DNA of 64,000 nucleotides from Alteribacillus sp041949975 (GCF_041949975.1 NZ_JBHFQG010000004.1:143961-207960), one strand, 5' to 3'; numbered from the stretch's first letter, positions 34,662 to 44,184 are shown. Numbers and translations: made by a program. Notes: a model not told the origin generated them from the letters alone.

Positions 34662-35962
34662 TACGCTTGTCCTCCCTCGACGCGGTAACTGCTTTTCACA
34701 TCCAGTACAACGTCCATGTTTTCTAATTCTTTATATATTCTTTCATACACAGCTCTATTGGTAGTATGAGTAATAATAACAACTTCAGCTACAGGTTCGT
34801 TTTCATCCAAAGGCCATTGCAGCAGTTTTTCAAAGCTGACATCTTCTTTTGCAAATAAAGAAGTTAACGCATCAAAAGTGCCCGTTTCATCTTTCACCTG
34901 CAAACGTAAAAAGTATTTAGAGTGAACTTCTTCATCAGTCTTTAATTCTTTTTTATGAAGCGGAGAATTAATTGTTCTGCCGCTTACTCCCAACCGCAGG
35001 TTTTTCACGACAGTGACTAAGTCAGATACTACTGCTGTAGCCGTTGGAAGAGATCCTGCACCAGGCCCATAGAACATCGTTTCTCCGACAGCTTCTCCAT
35101 ATACATAAACCGCATTATATTCATTTTGCACGGCTGCGAGCGGATGGCTGTTTGGCAGCAGCATCGGCTGTACAGTCAGCTCTACACGCCCTTCTGTCCG
35201 CTTTGCAAGACCTATCAGCTTTAACGTAAAGCCAAGCTGTTTACAATAGTTCATATCCTCCGTCGTTACGGTGGTAATACCTCGAACAATGACATCTTCA
35301 AGGTCAACATTCATAGAAAAACCGAGTGTCGCCAATATTGCCATTTTACGTGCTGCGTCCAGGCCTTCTACATCTGATGTAGGATCACTTTCGGCAAAAC
35401 CAAGTTCTTGAGCTTCCTTAAGAACTTCTTCATAATCTCTTCCGTCTTGCTCCATTTTAGTTAAAATATAATTCGTTGTACCATTTACAATTCCCATCAT
35501 CTGGGTAATACGGTCAGAAGCTAAACCTTCAGTGAGGCCTCGTATAACAGGAATGCCGCCAGCTACGCTTGCTTCATAAAACAAGTCACAGCCGTTTTCT
35601 GCTGCAACTTTAAGCAATTCTGCTCCATATAAAGCCATCAAATCTTTATTAGCTGTTACGACATGTTTTTTATTATTAAGAGCCTGAAGAATATACTCCC
35701 GAGCTTGCTGTACTCCTCCCATTACTTCTATAACAACATCTATGTCAGGGTCATTTAAAACCTCATCTGCATTCAAAGTTAATTGATTCTGGGATATTTG
35801 TGACCCCCGGTATTTATCTTTATCTCTGACAAGCGCCTTTCCAATTGTAATACTGCATCCAACTTGGTGCTTAAGTTCTTGCTGATGCTCGCTTACGATC
35901 TGGATAACTCCGCTTCCTACAGTACCCAGACCGAGCAAGCCAATAACCACTCCATGTTCCAT
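34661..35962 (-). CDS. hom: Homoserine dehydrogenase
   Basis: 433 aa. N-terminal NAD(P)-binding domain (GLLGLGTVGSGV, residues 8-19), the catalytic segment GGIPVIRGLTEGLASDRI with NGTTNYIL, and a C-terminal ACT domain (about 350-430) for feedback control by threonine. First gene of hom-thrC-thrB. GGGGTGGAGAGAGT precedes the ATG. No T-box or other leader structure is visible in the 200 bp upstream. Confidence 0.97.
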   Translation of the reverse strand: MEHGVVIGLLGLGTVGSGVIQIVSEHQQELKHQVGCSITIGKALVRDKDKYRGSQISQNQLTLNADEVLNDPDIDVVIEVMGGVQQAREYILQALNNKKHVVTANKDLMALYGAELLKVAAENGCDLFYEASVAGGIPVIRGLTEGLASDRITQMMGIVNGTTNYILTKMEQDGRDYEEVLKEAQELGFAESDPTSDVEGLDAARKMAILATLGFSMNVDLEDVIVRGITTVTTEDMNYCKQLGFTLKLIGLAKRTEGRVELTVQPMLLPNSHPLAAVQNEYNAVYVYGEAVGETMFYGPGAGSLPTATAVVSDLVTVVKNLRLGVSGRTINSPLHKKELKTDEEVHSKYFLRLQVKDETGTFDALTSLFAKEDVSFEKLLQWPLDENEPVAEVVIITHTTNRAVYERIYKELENMDVVLDVKSSYRVEGGQA

Positions 35963-36171
35963 ACTCTCTCCACCCCTTGCTGCCTGTTCCGAACTTTACT
36001 TGAATAGTACATATCATGGCATAAAAGTCTCTAAAATGTCAATTAGTATATCTTTTTATGTTTATATAGAGTAAACAATTGTCTCTGTATAAAGGACATT
36101 ATATAAGGTGATTCCCTGTTTTACAAGAGGTATTCAGTAAAGATTTTAAAAAGCTCTGTAAACCACTATCT

Positions 36172-37218
36172 TTATAACAATTTATTAGAAGGATAAAATG
36201 AGGAAGTAACTGTACCGGTGAGCCACTTTGGCATCTCTTCTTTTCTTGGGAGAAATGATGGAAATAATGCAGATAATTGTTTTATTCTATCTGATTCTTT
36301 TTCCCATAATAATTGTAATTTTTTTAATGCATCTTCCTGCCCTCCTGTATTTTCACGCAAATACGTTTGTTCTAGCTGCTCCATATAATAATAGGGAAAT
36401 AATAAACGCCCTAGGACAAGCTTGCGGCCAAAACCGCTTAATTCATTTTTTTGTTCGTAATTATGAAGAAAATCATATATTTCATTTTCTCTTTTCTCTT
36501 CTTCCATCGCATGTCGTATCCATTCTGCTACATCTCTTGAAGGATGATCATACAGCCAATCAGATGGAAGCTTTACAGGCGGGCTGTGTTGATCTAGTGT
36601 CACCCAGGTTTTCGAAGTGAAACAGAAATGAGTGATACATCCAGGCTCTTCTCTATTTTCAACTTGCCAGGACGTTTCTTTCAGCCACTGAATGGCATTT
36701 TCAGTACGGCCTATATAATAAGGAAAAGTTTGCAAAAACCACTTATCCATGGGTGAGTAGGTGGTTTTTTTTCGAACATTTGAATACCAGGTTTCTAATT
36801 GTTCTAACCTCGTTTCCCACCAATCGCACCATCTATCCGAAAAAGGGCGGGGTGCGGCATGAGGAAATAAGTTCATCCCTCTTTTATGAAAATCTCCCAG
36901 CATTGTACCTTCTTGGTTCAAATTTCTTCCTTCTGCAGATTTAGGAGGAACAACCTGAAACAGTAACTGCTTCTCTCCATCTACTGGGACGGAATACTCT
37001 CTAGTATACGGAGAAACAAACACAGCAATGGATTCATCTCCTAGCCACCTTAATTGTTCGGCCCAGCTTAATTTATCTTCCCACTCATCTGGCTGCTGTG
37101 AAAGATCCGGTACGAGTAAATACATAGAATTACCATCACTAAAACCTGTGTAATCTCCTGCCTTAAATGAGCCATTGATATAAATTCCGTAATGTTCATA
37201 CACATTCCGCTCCATCAT
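36172..37218 (-). CDS. yutH: Spore coat-associated protein YutH
   Basis: 348 aa, CotS/YutH family with a degenerate aminoglycoside-phosphotransferase-like fold. Recognisable blocks are HYGIYINGSFKAGDYTGF, LHGD-like GTMLGDFHKRGM, HAAPRPFSDRWCDWW, CFTSKTWVTLD and the C-terminal helical half. Same position downstream of the threonine genes as in B. subtilis. Expected to be made in the mother cell and to join the spore coat. GGAGG precedes the ATG. Confidence 0.87.
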   Translation of the reverse strand: MMERNVYEHYGIYINGSFKAGDYTGFSDGNSMYLLVPDLSQQPDEWEDKLSWAEQLRWLGDESIAVFVSPYTREYSVPVDGEKQLLFQVVPPKSAEGRNLNQEGTMLGDFHKRGMNLFPHAAPRPFSDRWCDWWETRLEQLETWYSNVRKKTTYSPMDKWFLQTFPYYIGRTENAIQWLKETSWQVENREEPGCITHFCFTSKTWVTLDQHSPPVKLPSDWLYDHPSRDVAEWIRHAMEEEKRENEIYDFLHNYEQKNELSGFGRKLVLGRLLFPYYYMEQLEQTYLRENTGGQEDALKKLQLLWEKESDRIKQLSALFPSFLPRKEEMPKWLTGTVTSSFYPSNKLL

Positions 37219-37367
37219 ATAAAGGAACCTCCTCTGCCTTCGCTTATCATGATTGTATGAACATGGTTCTCCAGTTAACCCTTCCTGTTATATTTTCAAT
37301 CGGATACATTGTAATAAAACGGAGACAATAAAAATGGAAAATAACTAAATGGAAAGTAGGAAATGTG

Positions 37368-37859
37368 ATGGTTTACAAGCATCATCCATTAGAAGAAACC
37401 ACAAAAAAAATGCTGAAAGACCGAGGGGTTCTTATTGAAGACATTGCAAAACTGGTTCACTTTTTGCAAGAAGAGTATATAGAGGGGCTTAACCTTGAAA
37501 CATGTGCTGAACATGTAGCAGGTGTTTTATCAAAAAGAGAAGTTCAAAATGCAGTGATAACTGGTATTGAGCTGGACAAACTTGCTGAAGCAGGCCAATT
37601 ATCTGAGCCTCTGCTTGAAATCGTCCAGAATGATGAAGGTCTTTATGGGGTGGATGAAATAATCGCATTATCCATCGTTAATGTGTATGGAAGCATTGGG
37701 TTTACGAATTATGGGTATATTGATAAACAAAAACCGGGTATCATAGGAAAGTTAAATGATAAATTAAACGGAGAATGCCATACGTTTCTCGATGATATTG
37801 TCGGAGCGATTGCTGCTTCTGCTTCAAGCCGGCTTGCACACCGGCTTGACCACAGATAG
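37368..37859 (+). CDS. yutG: Phosphatidylglycerophosphatase A-like protein YutG
   Basis: 163 aa; ATG 37368 chosen (AGTAGG upstream), with a GTG one codon earlier. PgpA-like fold: LSKREVQNAVITGIELD, DEIIALSIVNVYGSIGFTN and the C-terminal FLDDIVGAIAASASSRLAHR containing DD and E/D metal ligands. Proteins of this family (YutG) are thought to hydrolyse phosphatidylglycerophosphate or a related lipid phosphate. Soluble compared with the E. coli enzyme. Confidence 0.85.
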   Translation: MVYKHHPLEETTKKMLKDRGVLIEDIAKLVHFLQEEYIEGLNLETCAEHVAGVLSKREVQNAVITGIELDKLAEAGQLSEPLLEIVQNDEGLYGVDEIIALSIVNVYGSIGFTNYGYIDKQKPGIIGKLNDKLNGECHTFLDDIVGAIAASASSRLAHRLDHR

Positions 37860-37871
37860 TAATTTTACTTT

Positions 37872-38636
37872 TTATATTTTCCATTCTGATAAAGATGAAA
37901 CATTGTATGTAGCAGGTTGAGACTTAGATGCCAACTCTTCTACTGTTGTAACTCCCGTTGCGACGTGCACAGTATCCAGGCCTGCCTGGATACCTGCCAA
38001 TATATCGGTATCATAATTATCTCCAATAAGGACAGTTTCTTCGTGAGAAAGACCTAATCTGTTCACTGCCTCATCGATCATGATCCGCTCAGGCTTCCCT
38101 ATAAAAGTTGGCTGCACACCTGTAGAAACGGTAATCACAGCAGTTATTGCACCATTACCAGGCATAAATCCCTTTTCGGTTGGTAAGGCTACATCAGCAT
38201 TTGTTGAAATAAACCTGGCTCCATTTCTAACTGCTAAACATGCTTTGGCTAGTTTATCATAGGTAACATGACGGTCAAGTCCGACCACAACAAAACCAGG
38301 GTTTTCTGCTTCGTCTTGAAAACCTGCTGAATGTATTGCTTGTTTCAACCCATTTTCCCCAATAATAAACGCAGTTTGATTTATAGCTTCTCTAGCTATG
38401 TATGAAGCAGCTGCCATGCTTGTAGTTACAACATGTTCTTCCTCACACGGTACTCCCATGTTCTGTAACCGTCCAGCAACTTCTTCGGGGGATGCAGTGG
38501 AATTATTCGTAACAAATAAATAGGGAATTTTACGATCCTTCAGCTTTTTCACAAACGCTACGGCTTCGGGAATTGGTTCTTCCCCCCGGTAAATGGTTCC
38601 GTCTAAATCTAACAAATATCCGCTGTAATCTTTCAT
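37872..38636 (-). CDS. yutF: HAD-superfamily hydrolase YutF (NagD-like)
   Basis: 254 aa, HAD subfamily IIA. Nucleophile D10 and D12 in LDLDGTIYRG, motif II in VTNNSTASPEEV, and the C-terminal GKPERIM with GDNYDTDILAGIQAGLDTV. Acts as a phosphatase on small phosphorylated compounds; the natural substrate is unknown. GGAGGAG precedes the ATG. Directly downstream of yutE (21-bp gap), same order as in B. subtilis. Confidence 0.92.
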   Translation of the reverse strand: MKDYSGYLLDLDGTIYRGEEPIPEAVAFVKKLKDRKIPYLFVTNNSTASPEEVAGRLQNMGVPCEEEHVVTTSMAAASYIAREAINQTAFIIGENGLKQAIHSAGFQDEAENPGFVVVGLDRHVTYDKLAKACLAVRNGARFISTNADVALPTEKGFMPGNGAITAVITVSTGVQPTFIGKPERIMIDEAVNRLGLSHEETVLIGDNYDTDILAGIQAGLDTVHVATGVTTVEELASKSQPATYNVSSLSEWKI

Positions 38637-38657
38637 GTTACGTCTCCTCCATTATTG

Positions 38658-39101
38658 TTACTCTTCGGGTAAAAATGCGGACACTGGCCCGAGTTCTTTT
38701 TCGAGGTAGTTTCGAATTCTTTCTGAGAAGTTTTTAATAGCAGCTTCATGCTCAGAAAACATTTTTTGAAAAGCATCATGATTAATTGTTGTATAATGCT
38801 GTACCAAGTCTTTTCGTAAAGTAAGTACCTGCTTCAATGCTTTTGCTTCTTCGCTGGGAATTACTTTTTCATCTTCTAATATGTCAAGAATGTCTTCATA
38901 ACTGCCAGGATCTCTCATAATAAAGCCGTCAATCATTTGATTGCCAACATCAATCATACCTTCAATCCAGCCCTGTGCAATTCGTTCCAATGCTAGTTGT
39001 TCTAAGGAATTATCAGCGTTTCTGGCCTCTGGAAAAATTGTATATAAATTATCCATATAAGTTAATATTACTTCTATTTTCTTTCGATCAACAAAATACA
39101 T
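38658..39101 (-). CDS. yutE: HepT-like (DUF86) protein YutE
   Basis: 147 aa helical protein. Carries the HEPN/HepT ribonuclease motif Rx5HY (R96, H102, Y103 in LRKDLVQHYTT). In toxin-antitoxin systems HepT is paired with the nucleotidyltransferase MntA; no such gene is adjacent. It is co-directional with yutF and has a GGAGGAG site. In Bacillaceae it is a stable member of the yut region, so a housekeeping role is as likely as a toxin role. Confidence 0.87.
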   Translation of the reverse strand: MYFVDRKKIEVILTYMDNLYTIFPEARNADNSLEQLALERIAQGWIEGMIDVGNQMIDGFIMRDPGSYEDILDILEDEKVIPSEEAKALKQVLTLRKDLVQHYTTINHDAFQKMFSEHEAAIKNFSERIRNYLEKELGPVSAFLPEE

Positions 39102-39269
39102 ATTATGCTCCTCCTTTATTTACCGAATTCTCCGCTATCGCCCAGTATATCATATGATTACTATTTTTCTCTTTTAAAGTTGATTATTCAACAACCTAAG
39201 AATGTGATAGTATAAATACGGAATTATACATCATATTAGCAGATTTATTTTATCTGGAGGGATAAATCA

Positions 39270-40244
39270 GTGGATAGAGAATTAGCGTTAGAAATTGTTC
39301 GTGTTACTGAAGCAGCAGCTATAGCTTCTGCTCAATGGCTTGGACGAGGCAAAAAAATAGAAGCAGACGACGCAGCGACCACTGCTATGCGGACCATGTT
39401 TGATTCTGTCAGCTGCAGCGGGACAGTGGTAATAGGGGAAGGTGAAAAAGACGAAGCTCCGATGCTGTATATTGGGGAAGAAGTTGGCAGCGGAAACGGC
39501 CCTGAAGTTGATATCGCCGTGGATCCGCTTGAAGGTACTAATATAGTGGCTAATGGACGAGCTAACGCAATGGCTGTTATTGCAGTTGCTGACCGAGGAA
39601 CATTGCTTCACGCTCCGGATATGTATATGGAAAAGCTTGCTGTCGGCCCTAATGCTGCCGGCTTAGTCCGCATTGATGACCCCATTGAAAAGACAATCGA
39701 TATTGTTGCAAAAATGAATAACAAACGTGTTCGTGATCTAACTGTTATTATTCAGGATCGAGAGCGTCATATGGAGATTGTTGAAAGAATCCGTGTAAAA
39801 GGGGCACGAGTGAAATTATTTGGAGATGGGGACGTTGGTGCATCAATCGCTACCGCCCTGCCGCAGACAGGGATTGATTTGTTCGTAGGAAAAGGGGGTG
39901 CTCCAGAGGGTGTTATCTCAGCTGCTGCTCTAAAAGCTCTTGGCGGCGATATGCAAGCACGCCTTGTACCGCATACGGAGGAAGAAGCTTCCCGCTGTAG
40001 AGAGATGGGACTCGATGATCCTTCCCAAATATTAGCTCTTAATGATTTAGTAAAAGGAGACGATGCGATCTTCGCTGCTACTGGTGTCTCTTCTGGAGAA
40101 CTTCTTGAAGGCGTTCGTTTTCTAGGCGGTGATTTAACGGAGACAGATTCTATTGTGATGCGTGCCAAAACAAGAACTGTTCGTTATATTAAAGCACACC
40201 ATCGCCTTGAACATAAACCTCACCTCGTTATGGAGGAAGAATAA
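39270..40244 (+). CDS. glpX: Class II fructose-1,6-bisphosphatase
   Basis: 324 aa, starting at GTG behind CTGGAGGG. GlpX signatures: GEGEKDEAPMLYIGE, the metal/substrate motif DPLEGTNIVA, GDGDVGASIATALP and GKGGAPEGVISAAALK. Hydrolyses fructose 1,6-bisphosphate in gluconeogenesis. Followed at 13 bp by a DUF3055 gene and then a small cytosolic protein gene, forming a likely three-gene unit. In B. subtilis glpX lies elsewhere, so it is an addition to the yut gene order. Confidence 0.95.
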   Translation: MDRELALEIVRVTEAAAIASAQWLGRGKKIEADDAATTAMRTMFDSVSCSGTVVIGEGEKDEAPMLYIGEEVGSGNGPEVDIAVDPLEGTNIVANGRANAMAVIAVADRGTLLHAPDMYMEKLAVGPNAAGLVRIDDPIEKTIDIVAKMNNKRVRDLTVIIQDRERHMEIVERIRVKGARVKLFGDGDVGASIATALPQTGIDLFVGKGGAPEGVISAAALKALGGDMQARLVPHTEEEASRCREMGLDDPSQILALNDLVKGDDAIFAATGVSSGELLEGVRFLGGDLTETDSIVMRAKTRTVRYIKAHHRLEHKPHLVMEEE

Positions 40245-40256
40245 GGAGGGTAAAAA

Positions 40257-40526
40257 GTGGGAGAAGAGCGATTTTATTTATATGATGATGTAGAAGATAC
40301 AAAAACACGCTTTGTCAGCTTTATGGGAGAAGAAGAACGTTTTGATCTGGCAATAACCACCACTACTCGTCATTACGGAAAGCATTTGGTGCTTGATATG
40401 CAATCTAACCGCTTTGCCATCATTGGAACCGATGATTTAGAAGAACCGGGATATTTAGAAAAAGCCTTTCAATTAAACACAAAAAATGCTGCCGAATTAA
40501 AGGACTTTTTATACGAAGTTATTTAA
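40257..40526 (+). CDS. DUF3055 family protein
   Basis: 89 aa from GTG 40257 behind AAGGAGGG. The sequence TRFVSFMGEEERFDLAITTTTRHYGKHLVLDMQSNRFAIIGTDDL, given here only as a region (about residues 17-61), fits the DUF3055 pattern of small Firmicutes proteins without known function. The C-terminus ELKDFLYEVI is typical. Lies between glpX and a small conserved gene on the same strand. Confidence 0.78.
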   Translation: MGEERFYLYDDVEDTKTRFVSFMGEEERFDLAITTTTRHYGKHLVLDMQSNRFAIIGTDDLEEPGYLEKAFQLNTKNAAELKDFLYEVI

Positions 40527-40583
40527 CCTTAAAATCGTATGTTTACTCTTGAAAAGGGAAAGATAGACTTGAGGGGGGATACC

Positions 40584-40886
40584 ATGGAAGATAAGTATAA
40601 AAAATATCGGCAGGCTCACGAATCATCTAATTATACCGACTTCGCAAACGTAGAAACGGGCAGGCGGTATTTGACATCGGAAACACTGCCTGAGGGCCCG
40701 TACGGATCTCCAGTCAATCGAGAACTTGGAAAAAGTTCTCCCTGGAAAGAAGGACAGCGCCATTATAGTCCGTTCAACTATGAATATAAAGCGTTCCACC
40801 AAAACATTCCAAGAAAGTATCCCGGTGCCCATCCGTTGCATGACAATCCTAACGACCAAGAAGAATATCTTGATACTTCCAAATAA
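40584..40886 (+). CDS. Conserved small cytosolic protein, 100 aa
   Basis: Start at ATG 40584 behind GAGGGGGG; the longer frame from 40539 is rejected. Hydrophilic, tyrosine- and proline-rich, with blocks FANVETGRRYLTSETLPEGP, PWKEGQRHYSPFNYEYK and a C-terminal PGAHPLHD. I recall similar 'cytosolic protein' entries in other Bacillaceae; no function known. Third gene of the glpX unit, followed by a terminator. Confidence 0.72.
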   Translation: MEDKYKKYRQAHESSNYTDFANVETGRRYLTSETLPEGPYGSPVNRELGKSSPWKEGQRHYSPFNYEYKAFHQNIPRKYPGAHPLHDNPNDQEEYLDTSK

Positions 40887-40952
40887 TATTTTCCCCTTAT
40901 ATTTTCTTTTTCTGAAAAAATTTGGCTTGCTTCTATATTGGTTTGTAACAAC

Positions 40953-40990
40953 AAAAGCTCCCTTCTGCCACATGCAGAGGGAGCTTTTTT
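40953..40990. terminator. Bidirectional terminator glpX unit / yutD
   Basis: AAAAGCTCCCT (40953-40963) pairs with AGGGAGCTTTT (40978-40988), followed by T's. The yutD stop codon overlaps its edge. Confidence 0.85.
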
Positions 40991-41270
40991 ATTCGGGATT
41001 TCTTATTTTTTTTAAAACAAAATAAGCGCAGCCAAAATTGCAATATTCATAAATATAATCCTGCAGTGTTCCAATTTTGGTATCAAAAGAGACTTTTTTT
41101 CTCGAATCATCATAAAAACCGCGAAGCCTTAATTGATTATGGCCCCAGTCCCCTACAACAAAATCATATTTATTCAAGACATCACTATAGCGTTCTTTAA
41201 ATGTTTCTTCGTCCCAGCCATTTCGAATGTTTTCAATAAGTTCAAAATGCTGCCCTTGTATTTGAATCAA
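40989..41270 (-). CDS. yutD: YutD family (DUF1027) protein
   Basis: 93 aa from TTG 41270, which has GAGGTGG 6 nt upstream and agrees with family proteins that start shortly before the HFELIENIRNGW segment; the frame is open to 41396. Diagnostic blocks: YSDVLNKYDFVVGDWGHNQLRLRGFY and YIYEYCNFGCAYFVLK with two conserved cysteines. Function unknown. An ATG at 41294 is the alternative start, with a poorer site. Confidence 0.83.
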   Translation of the reverse strand: MIQIQGQHFELIENIRNGWDEETFKERYSDVLNKYDFVVGDWGHNQLRLRGFYDDSRKKVSFDTKIGTLQDYIYEYCNFGCAYFVLKKIRNPE

Positions 41271-41429
41271 ATCCTGCCACCTCACTTCTTCCATTTTTAT
41301 TGTACCATAACCCCAACCCTTCCAAACATCTTCTCTTTTTGTATTTCCGCGATTTCCCACCTTTTTTTCCTTTTTGAAAAGCCATACTAAAAACATAACC
41401 GACTTTTTATGGAAGGGGGAAAAAGACGG

Positions 41430-42029
41430 ATGAAAAAAACGATTATTTTTATTTTGATTACTTTTCTCGTTTTGCAGGGTTGTGCCGGAATACCAAATGA
41501 CAATAATGAAGACCTAGGTGCAGAATACGGCCCGGAGCATCCTCTTGATTATGTATCAGATACAGATAACACCGATCCTGGGTCTAACATCAAAGGGAAT
41601 AACTTCGGCTACAGCAGAAATCAAGAAAATGAACCGAATTTAGACGATCAAATGACAATGCATGACGTTATTGATCGTCAGCGAATTGCTAATGGTATCA
41701 GCAATCTTCTTGTCCAGTCTCCTGAGGTGCATGAAGCAGGTGTTTTAATTACAAATGAATATGCTCTTATTGCTTTTAGACCGAACAATGAAGAAGAGGA
41801 AGACGCCGTAAAGCATGTAAAAATGATAACTGAATCCATTGTGCCTTATTATTATGTGACTGTCGTTACCGATAATCCAAATATGATAGAAGATATTGAG
41901 GCGTTTAAAGGGTTGGACGCTCGTTCTCGTGAAGGTCACACTGCTCTAGAAAAAACAATCAATGATATGAGACAAACGACCGAACAGCCAAAAACTTCAA
42001 AACGTAAAGCAGATAACAATCATATGTAA
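41430..42029 (+). CDS. yutC: YhcN/YlaJ-family sporulation lipoprotein (YutC-like)
   Basis: 199 aa from ATG 41430 behind AAGGGGG. Lipobox LVLQGC after a short hydrophobic core. The lipoprotein has a low-complexity acidic linker and a C-terminal YhcN/YlaJ domain: RIANGISNLLVQSPEVHEAGVLITNEYALIAF, described here as the region at about 95-125, then HVKMITESIVP. Such lipoproteins are found in spore membranes and affect outgrowth. Same neighbourhood (yutD, lipA) as yutC in B. subtilis. Confidence 0.83.
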   Translation: MKKTIIFILITFLVLQGCAGIPNDNNEDLGAEYGPEHPLDYVSDTDNTDPGSNIKGNNFGYSRNQENEPNLDDQMTMHDVIDRQRIANGISNLLVQSPEVHEAGVLITNEYALIAFRPNNEEEEDAVKHVKMITESIVPYYYVTVVTDNPNMIEDIEAFKGLDARSREGHTALEKTINDMRQTTEQPKTSKRKADNNHM

Positions 42030-42032
42030 GAT

Positions 42033-42072
42033 AAAAATTCCTTGATTACAATAATATAATCAAGGAATTTTT
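42033..42072. terminator. Bidirectional terminator yutC / lipA
   Basis: A 16-bp perfect stem (42033-42048 with 42057-42072), T-run on both strands, between convergent genes. Confidence 0.92.
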
Positions 42073-42080
42073 CATGCCAT

Positions 42081-42998
42081 TTAGGCTTTTTTATATTTGT
42101 TCGCTTCTTCATGGACCTGGGCTTCGTTTACTTGTTCATCCGCATGATAAGAGGAACGGACTAATGGACCAGATTCGCAATGACTAAACCCTTTCTTCAT
42201 TGCAATATCTTTTAGTTCGGCAAATTCATCCGGAGTATAATATTTTTGTACTTTTAGATGTTTCTTTGTTGGCTGGAGATATTGACCAATTGTCATAATA
42301 TCTACATCATGCGCTCTTAAATCATCCATCGTGTTAATAATTTCTTCTTTTGTCTCCCCAAGCCCAATCATAAGACTTGATTTTGTTGGGATATCCGGAT
42401 GCATTTCTTTTGAACGCTGTAAAAAGGTGAGTGATCTCTCGTATGTAGCTCTTGCTCTAACACGTGGTGTCAGCCTTTCTACAGTTTCAATGTTATGATT
42501 TAAAATATTTGGGCGGGCTTCCATTAATATCTCAAGGTTCTCTTTTTTACCCATCATGTCAGAAGGAAGAACTTCAATCGTGCAGTAAGGATTACGGCGT
42601 CTTACGGCTCTCACGGTTTCAGCAAATACTTCTGCTCCACCGTCTTTTAAATCATCCCGTGCAACGGCTGTAATAACGACATGTTTAAGACCCATTTGTT
42701 CGACCGATTCTGCTACACGCTCTGGTTCCTGCCAGTCCAATTCATTAGGAAGTCCCGTTTTTACTGCACAAAACCGGCAAGCCCGTGTACACACGTCTCC
42801 TAATATCATAAATGTAGCAGTTTTCCGTTCTGCCCAGCATTCATGAATATTAGGGCATTTAGCTTCTTCACAAACCGTGTGCAGGTTTTTCTCCCGCATC
42901 ATTTTCTTTAATCCTTTGTATGATTCATTTGTATTGAGCTTAATTTTTAACCATTCCGGTTTACGAAGGTACTCCTCTGTTTTGGCCAACACACTCAC
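42081..42998 (-). CDS. lipA: Lipoyl synthase LipA
   Basis: 305 aa radical SAM enzyme. Auxiliary cluster cysteines C43, C48, C54 (VCEEAKCPNIHEC) and SAM-cluster cysteines C70, C74, C77 (CTRACRFC). The C-terminal RSSYHAD carries the conserved serine ligand. Inserts two sulfurs into octanoyl chains of lipoyl domains; it sacrifices its auxiliary cluster and so depends on Fe-S supply (suf, yutI). Monocistronic. Confidence 0.97.
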   Translation of the reverse strand: MSVLAKTEEYLRKPEWLKIKLNTNESYKGLKKMMREKNLHTVCEEAKCPNIHECWAERKTATFMILGDVCTRACRFCAVKTGLPNELDWQEPERVAESVEQMGLKHVVITAVARDDLKDGGAEVFAETVRAVRRRNPYCTIEVLPSDMMGKKENLEILMEARPNILNHNIETVERLTPRVRARATYERSLTFLQRSKEMHPDIPTKSSLMIGLGETKEEIINTMDDLRAHDVDIMTIGQYLQPTKKHLKVQKYYTPDEFAELKDIAMKKGFSHCESGPLVRSSYHADEQVNEAQVHEEANKYKKA

Positions 42999-43185
42999 TC
43001 CCGTTCATAAACTTAAATCTATAAGGATGCTACCCTATGGTTTTTATTTTCCATTTTCTCTCTTACTTTAACATGTCCAATGCCTGTGCGCCAAATGTCT
43101 TGTTTTTTCCAATGATTGGCCATTATGAAACAAGCCTCCTATAGACAAACTAAAGATTAGAAATTACACAAAAAAGGATCGGTTG

Positions 43186-44184
43186 ATGATGAAAAAAGTA
43201 TTAACAGCTATTTGTACAATTATTATATTCTTTTCTAATTTAACTTTCTCGAATATGGCAGACGCTGCTGAAAAATCTTCCGAAGAAATTTATAAAGAAC
43301 GTCTTGCTTTATACAAAGAAATGGAAGCTGTCACACAGGTACCCTGGTTTTGGCTCGCGGGGGTGGATACGTATGAAAAAGGACTGCGGCGTGCTAGAAA
43401 TGACCGGGAAGAAACGCAAGGCGTCATCAATATATATTTTTCTCCAAAAGAGTGGGCAGGACCATTAAATCCTAATTTAGAATCGGATGATCCTTCTGCT
43501 ATAGCTTTATTTGATGGAATCGGTTTAGATGGAAATGGAAATGGAAAAGCCTCTTTAAAAGAAGATGCAGATGTTTTGTTTACTTTTGCAAACTACCTTT
43601 CCGATTACGGCTATGATGATGATAATATACAAATCGGCCTTTGGGAATATTACCAGCGTGATCAAGCTGTCAATATTATTACAGGTCATGCAAGAATTTA
43701 TAAAAAATACAATCGAATCGATTTAGACGATGAACATGCGTTTCCCGTTCCATTAAACTACAATTACAGCTACCGCAGTACATGGGGAGATAAACGGGGC
43801 TGGGGCGGACGGCGCATTCATGAAGGTACCGATATATTTGCCGGCTACAGAACTCCTGTAAAAGCCACTTCTCATGGAATTATTGAATTAAAAGGATGGA
43901 ACAAATTCGGCGGATGGCGGCTGGGTATTCGGGATTTGTCTAATACGTATCATTACTACGCCCATTTAAGCGGGTTTGAAGAGGGAATTAAAAAAGGAGA
44001 TATTGTTGCTCCAGGGGATGTTATTGGTTATGTCGGCAGTTCCGGTTACGGTAAACCGGGGACACAAGGTAAATTTCCTCCGCATTTGCATTACGGCATG
44101 TACAGAGATAACGGATACAGCGAATGGTCATTTGATCCTTATCCATCATTAAAATCCTGGGAAAAACAAGAACGAAGAAAATAA
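43186..44184 (+). CDS. lytH: Sporulation M23 peptidase LytH (YunA)
   Basis: 332 aa from ATG 43186 (AAGGA upstream; 43189 also possible). Signal peptide ending near ADAAE, an N-terminal helical region, and a C-terminal LytM/M23 domain with metal ligands HxxxD (H213, D217 in RRIHEGTDIFAG) and the catalytic HLHYG pair. In B. subtilis LytH is a mother-cell L-Ala-D-Glu peptidase that trims spore cortex peptide side chains. Same place downstream of lipA. Confidence 0.9.
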   Translation: MMKKVLTAICTIIIFFSNLTFSNMADAAEKSSEEIYKERLALYKEMEAVTQVPWFWLAGVDTYEKGLRRARNDREETQGVINIYFSPKEWAGPLNPNLESDDPSAIALFDGIGLDGNGNGKASLKEDADVLFTFANYLSDYGYDDDNIQIGLWEYYQRDQAVNIITGHARIYKKYNRIDLDDEHAFPVPLNYNYSYRSTWGDKRGWGGRRIHEGTDIFAGYRTPVKATSHGIIELKGWNKFGGWRLGIRDLSNTYHYYAHLSGFEEGIKKGDIVAPGDVIGYVGSSGYGKPGTQGKFPPHLHYGMYRDNGYSEWSFDPYPSLKSWEKQERRK

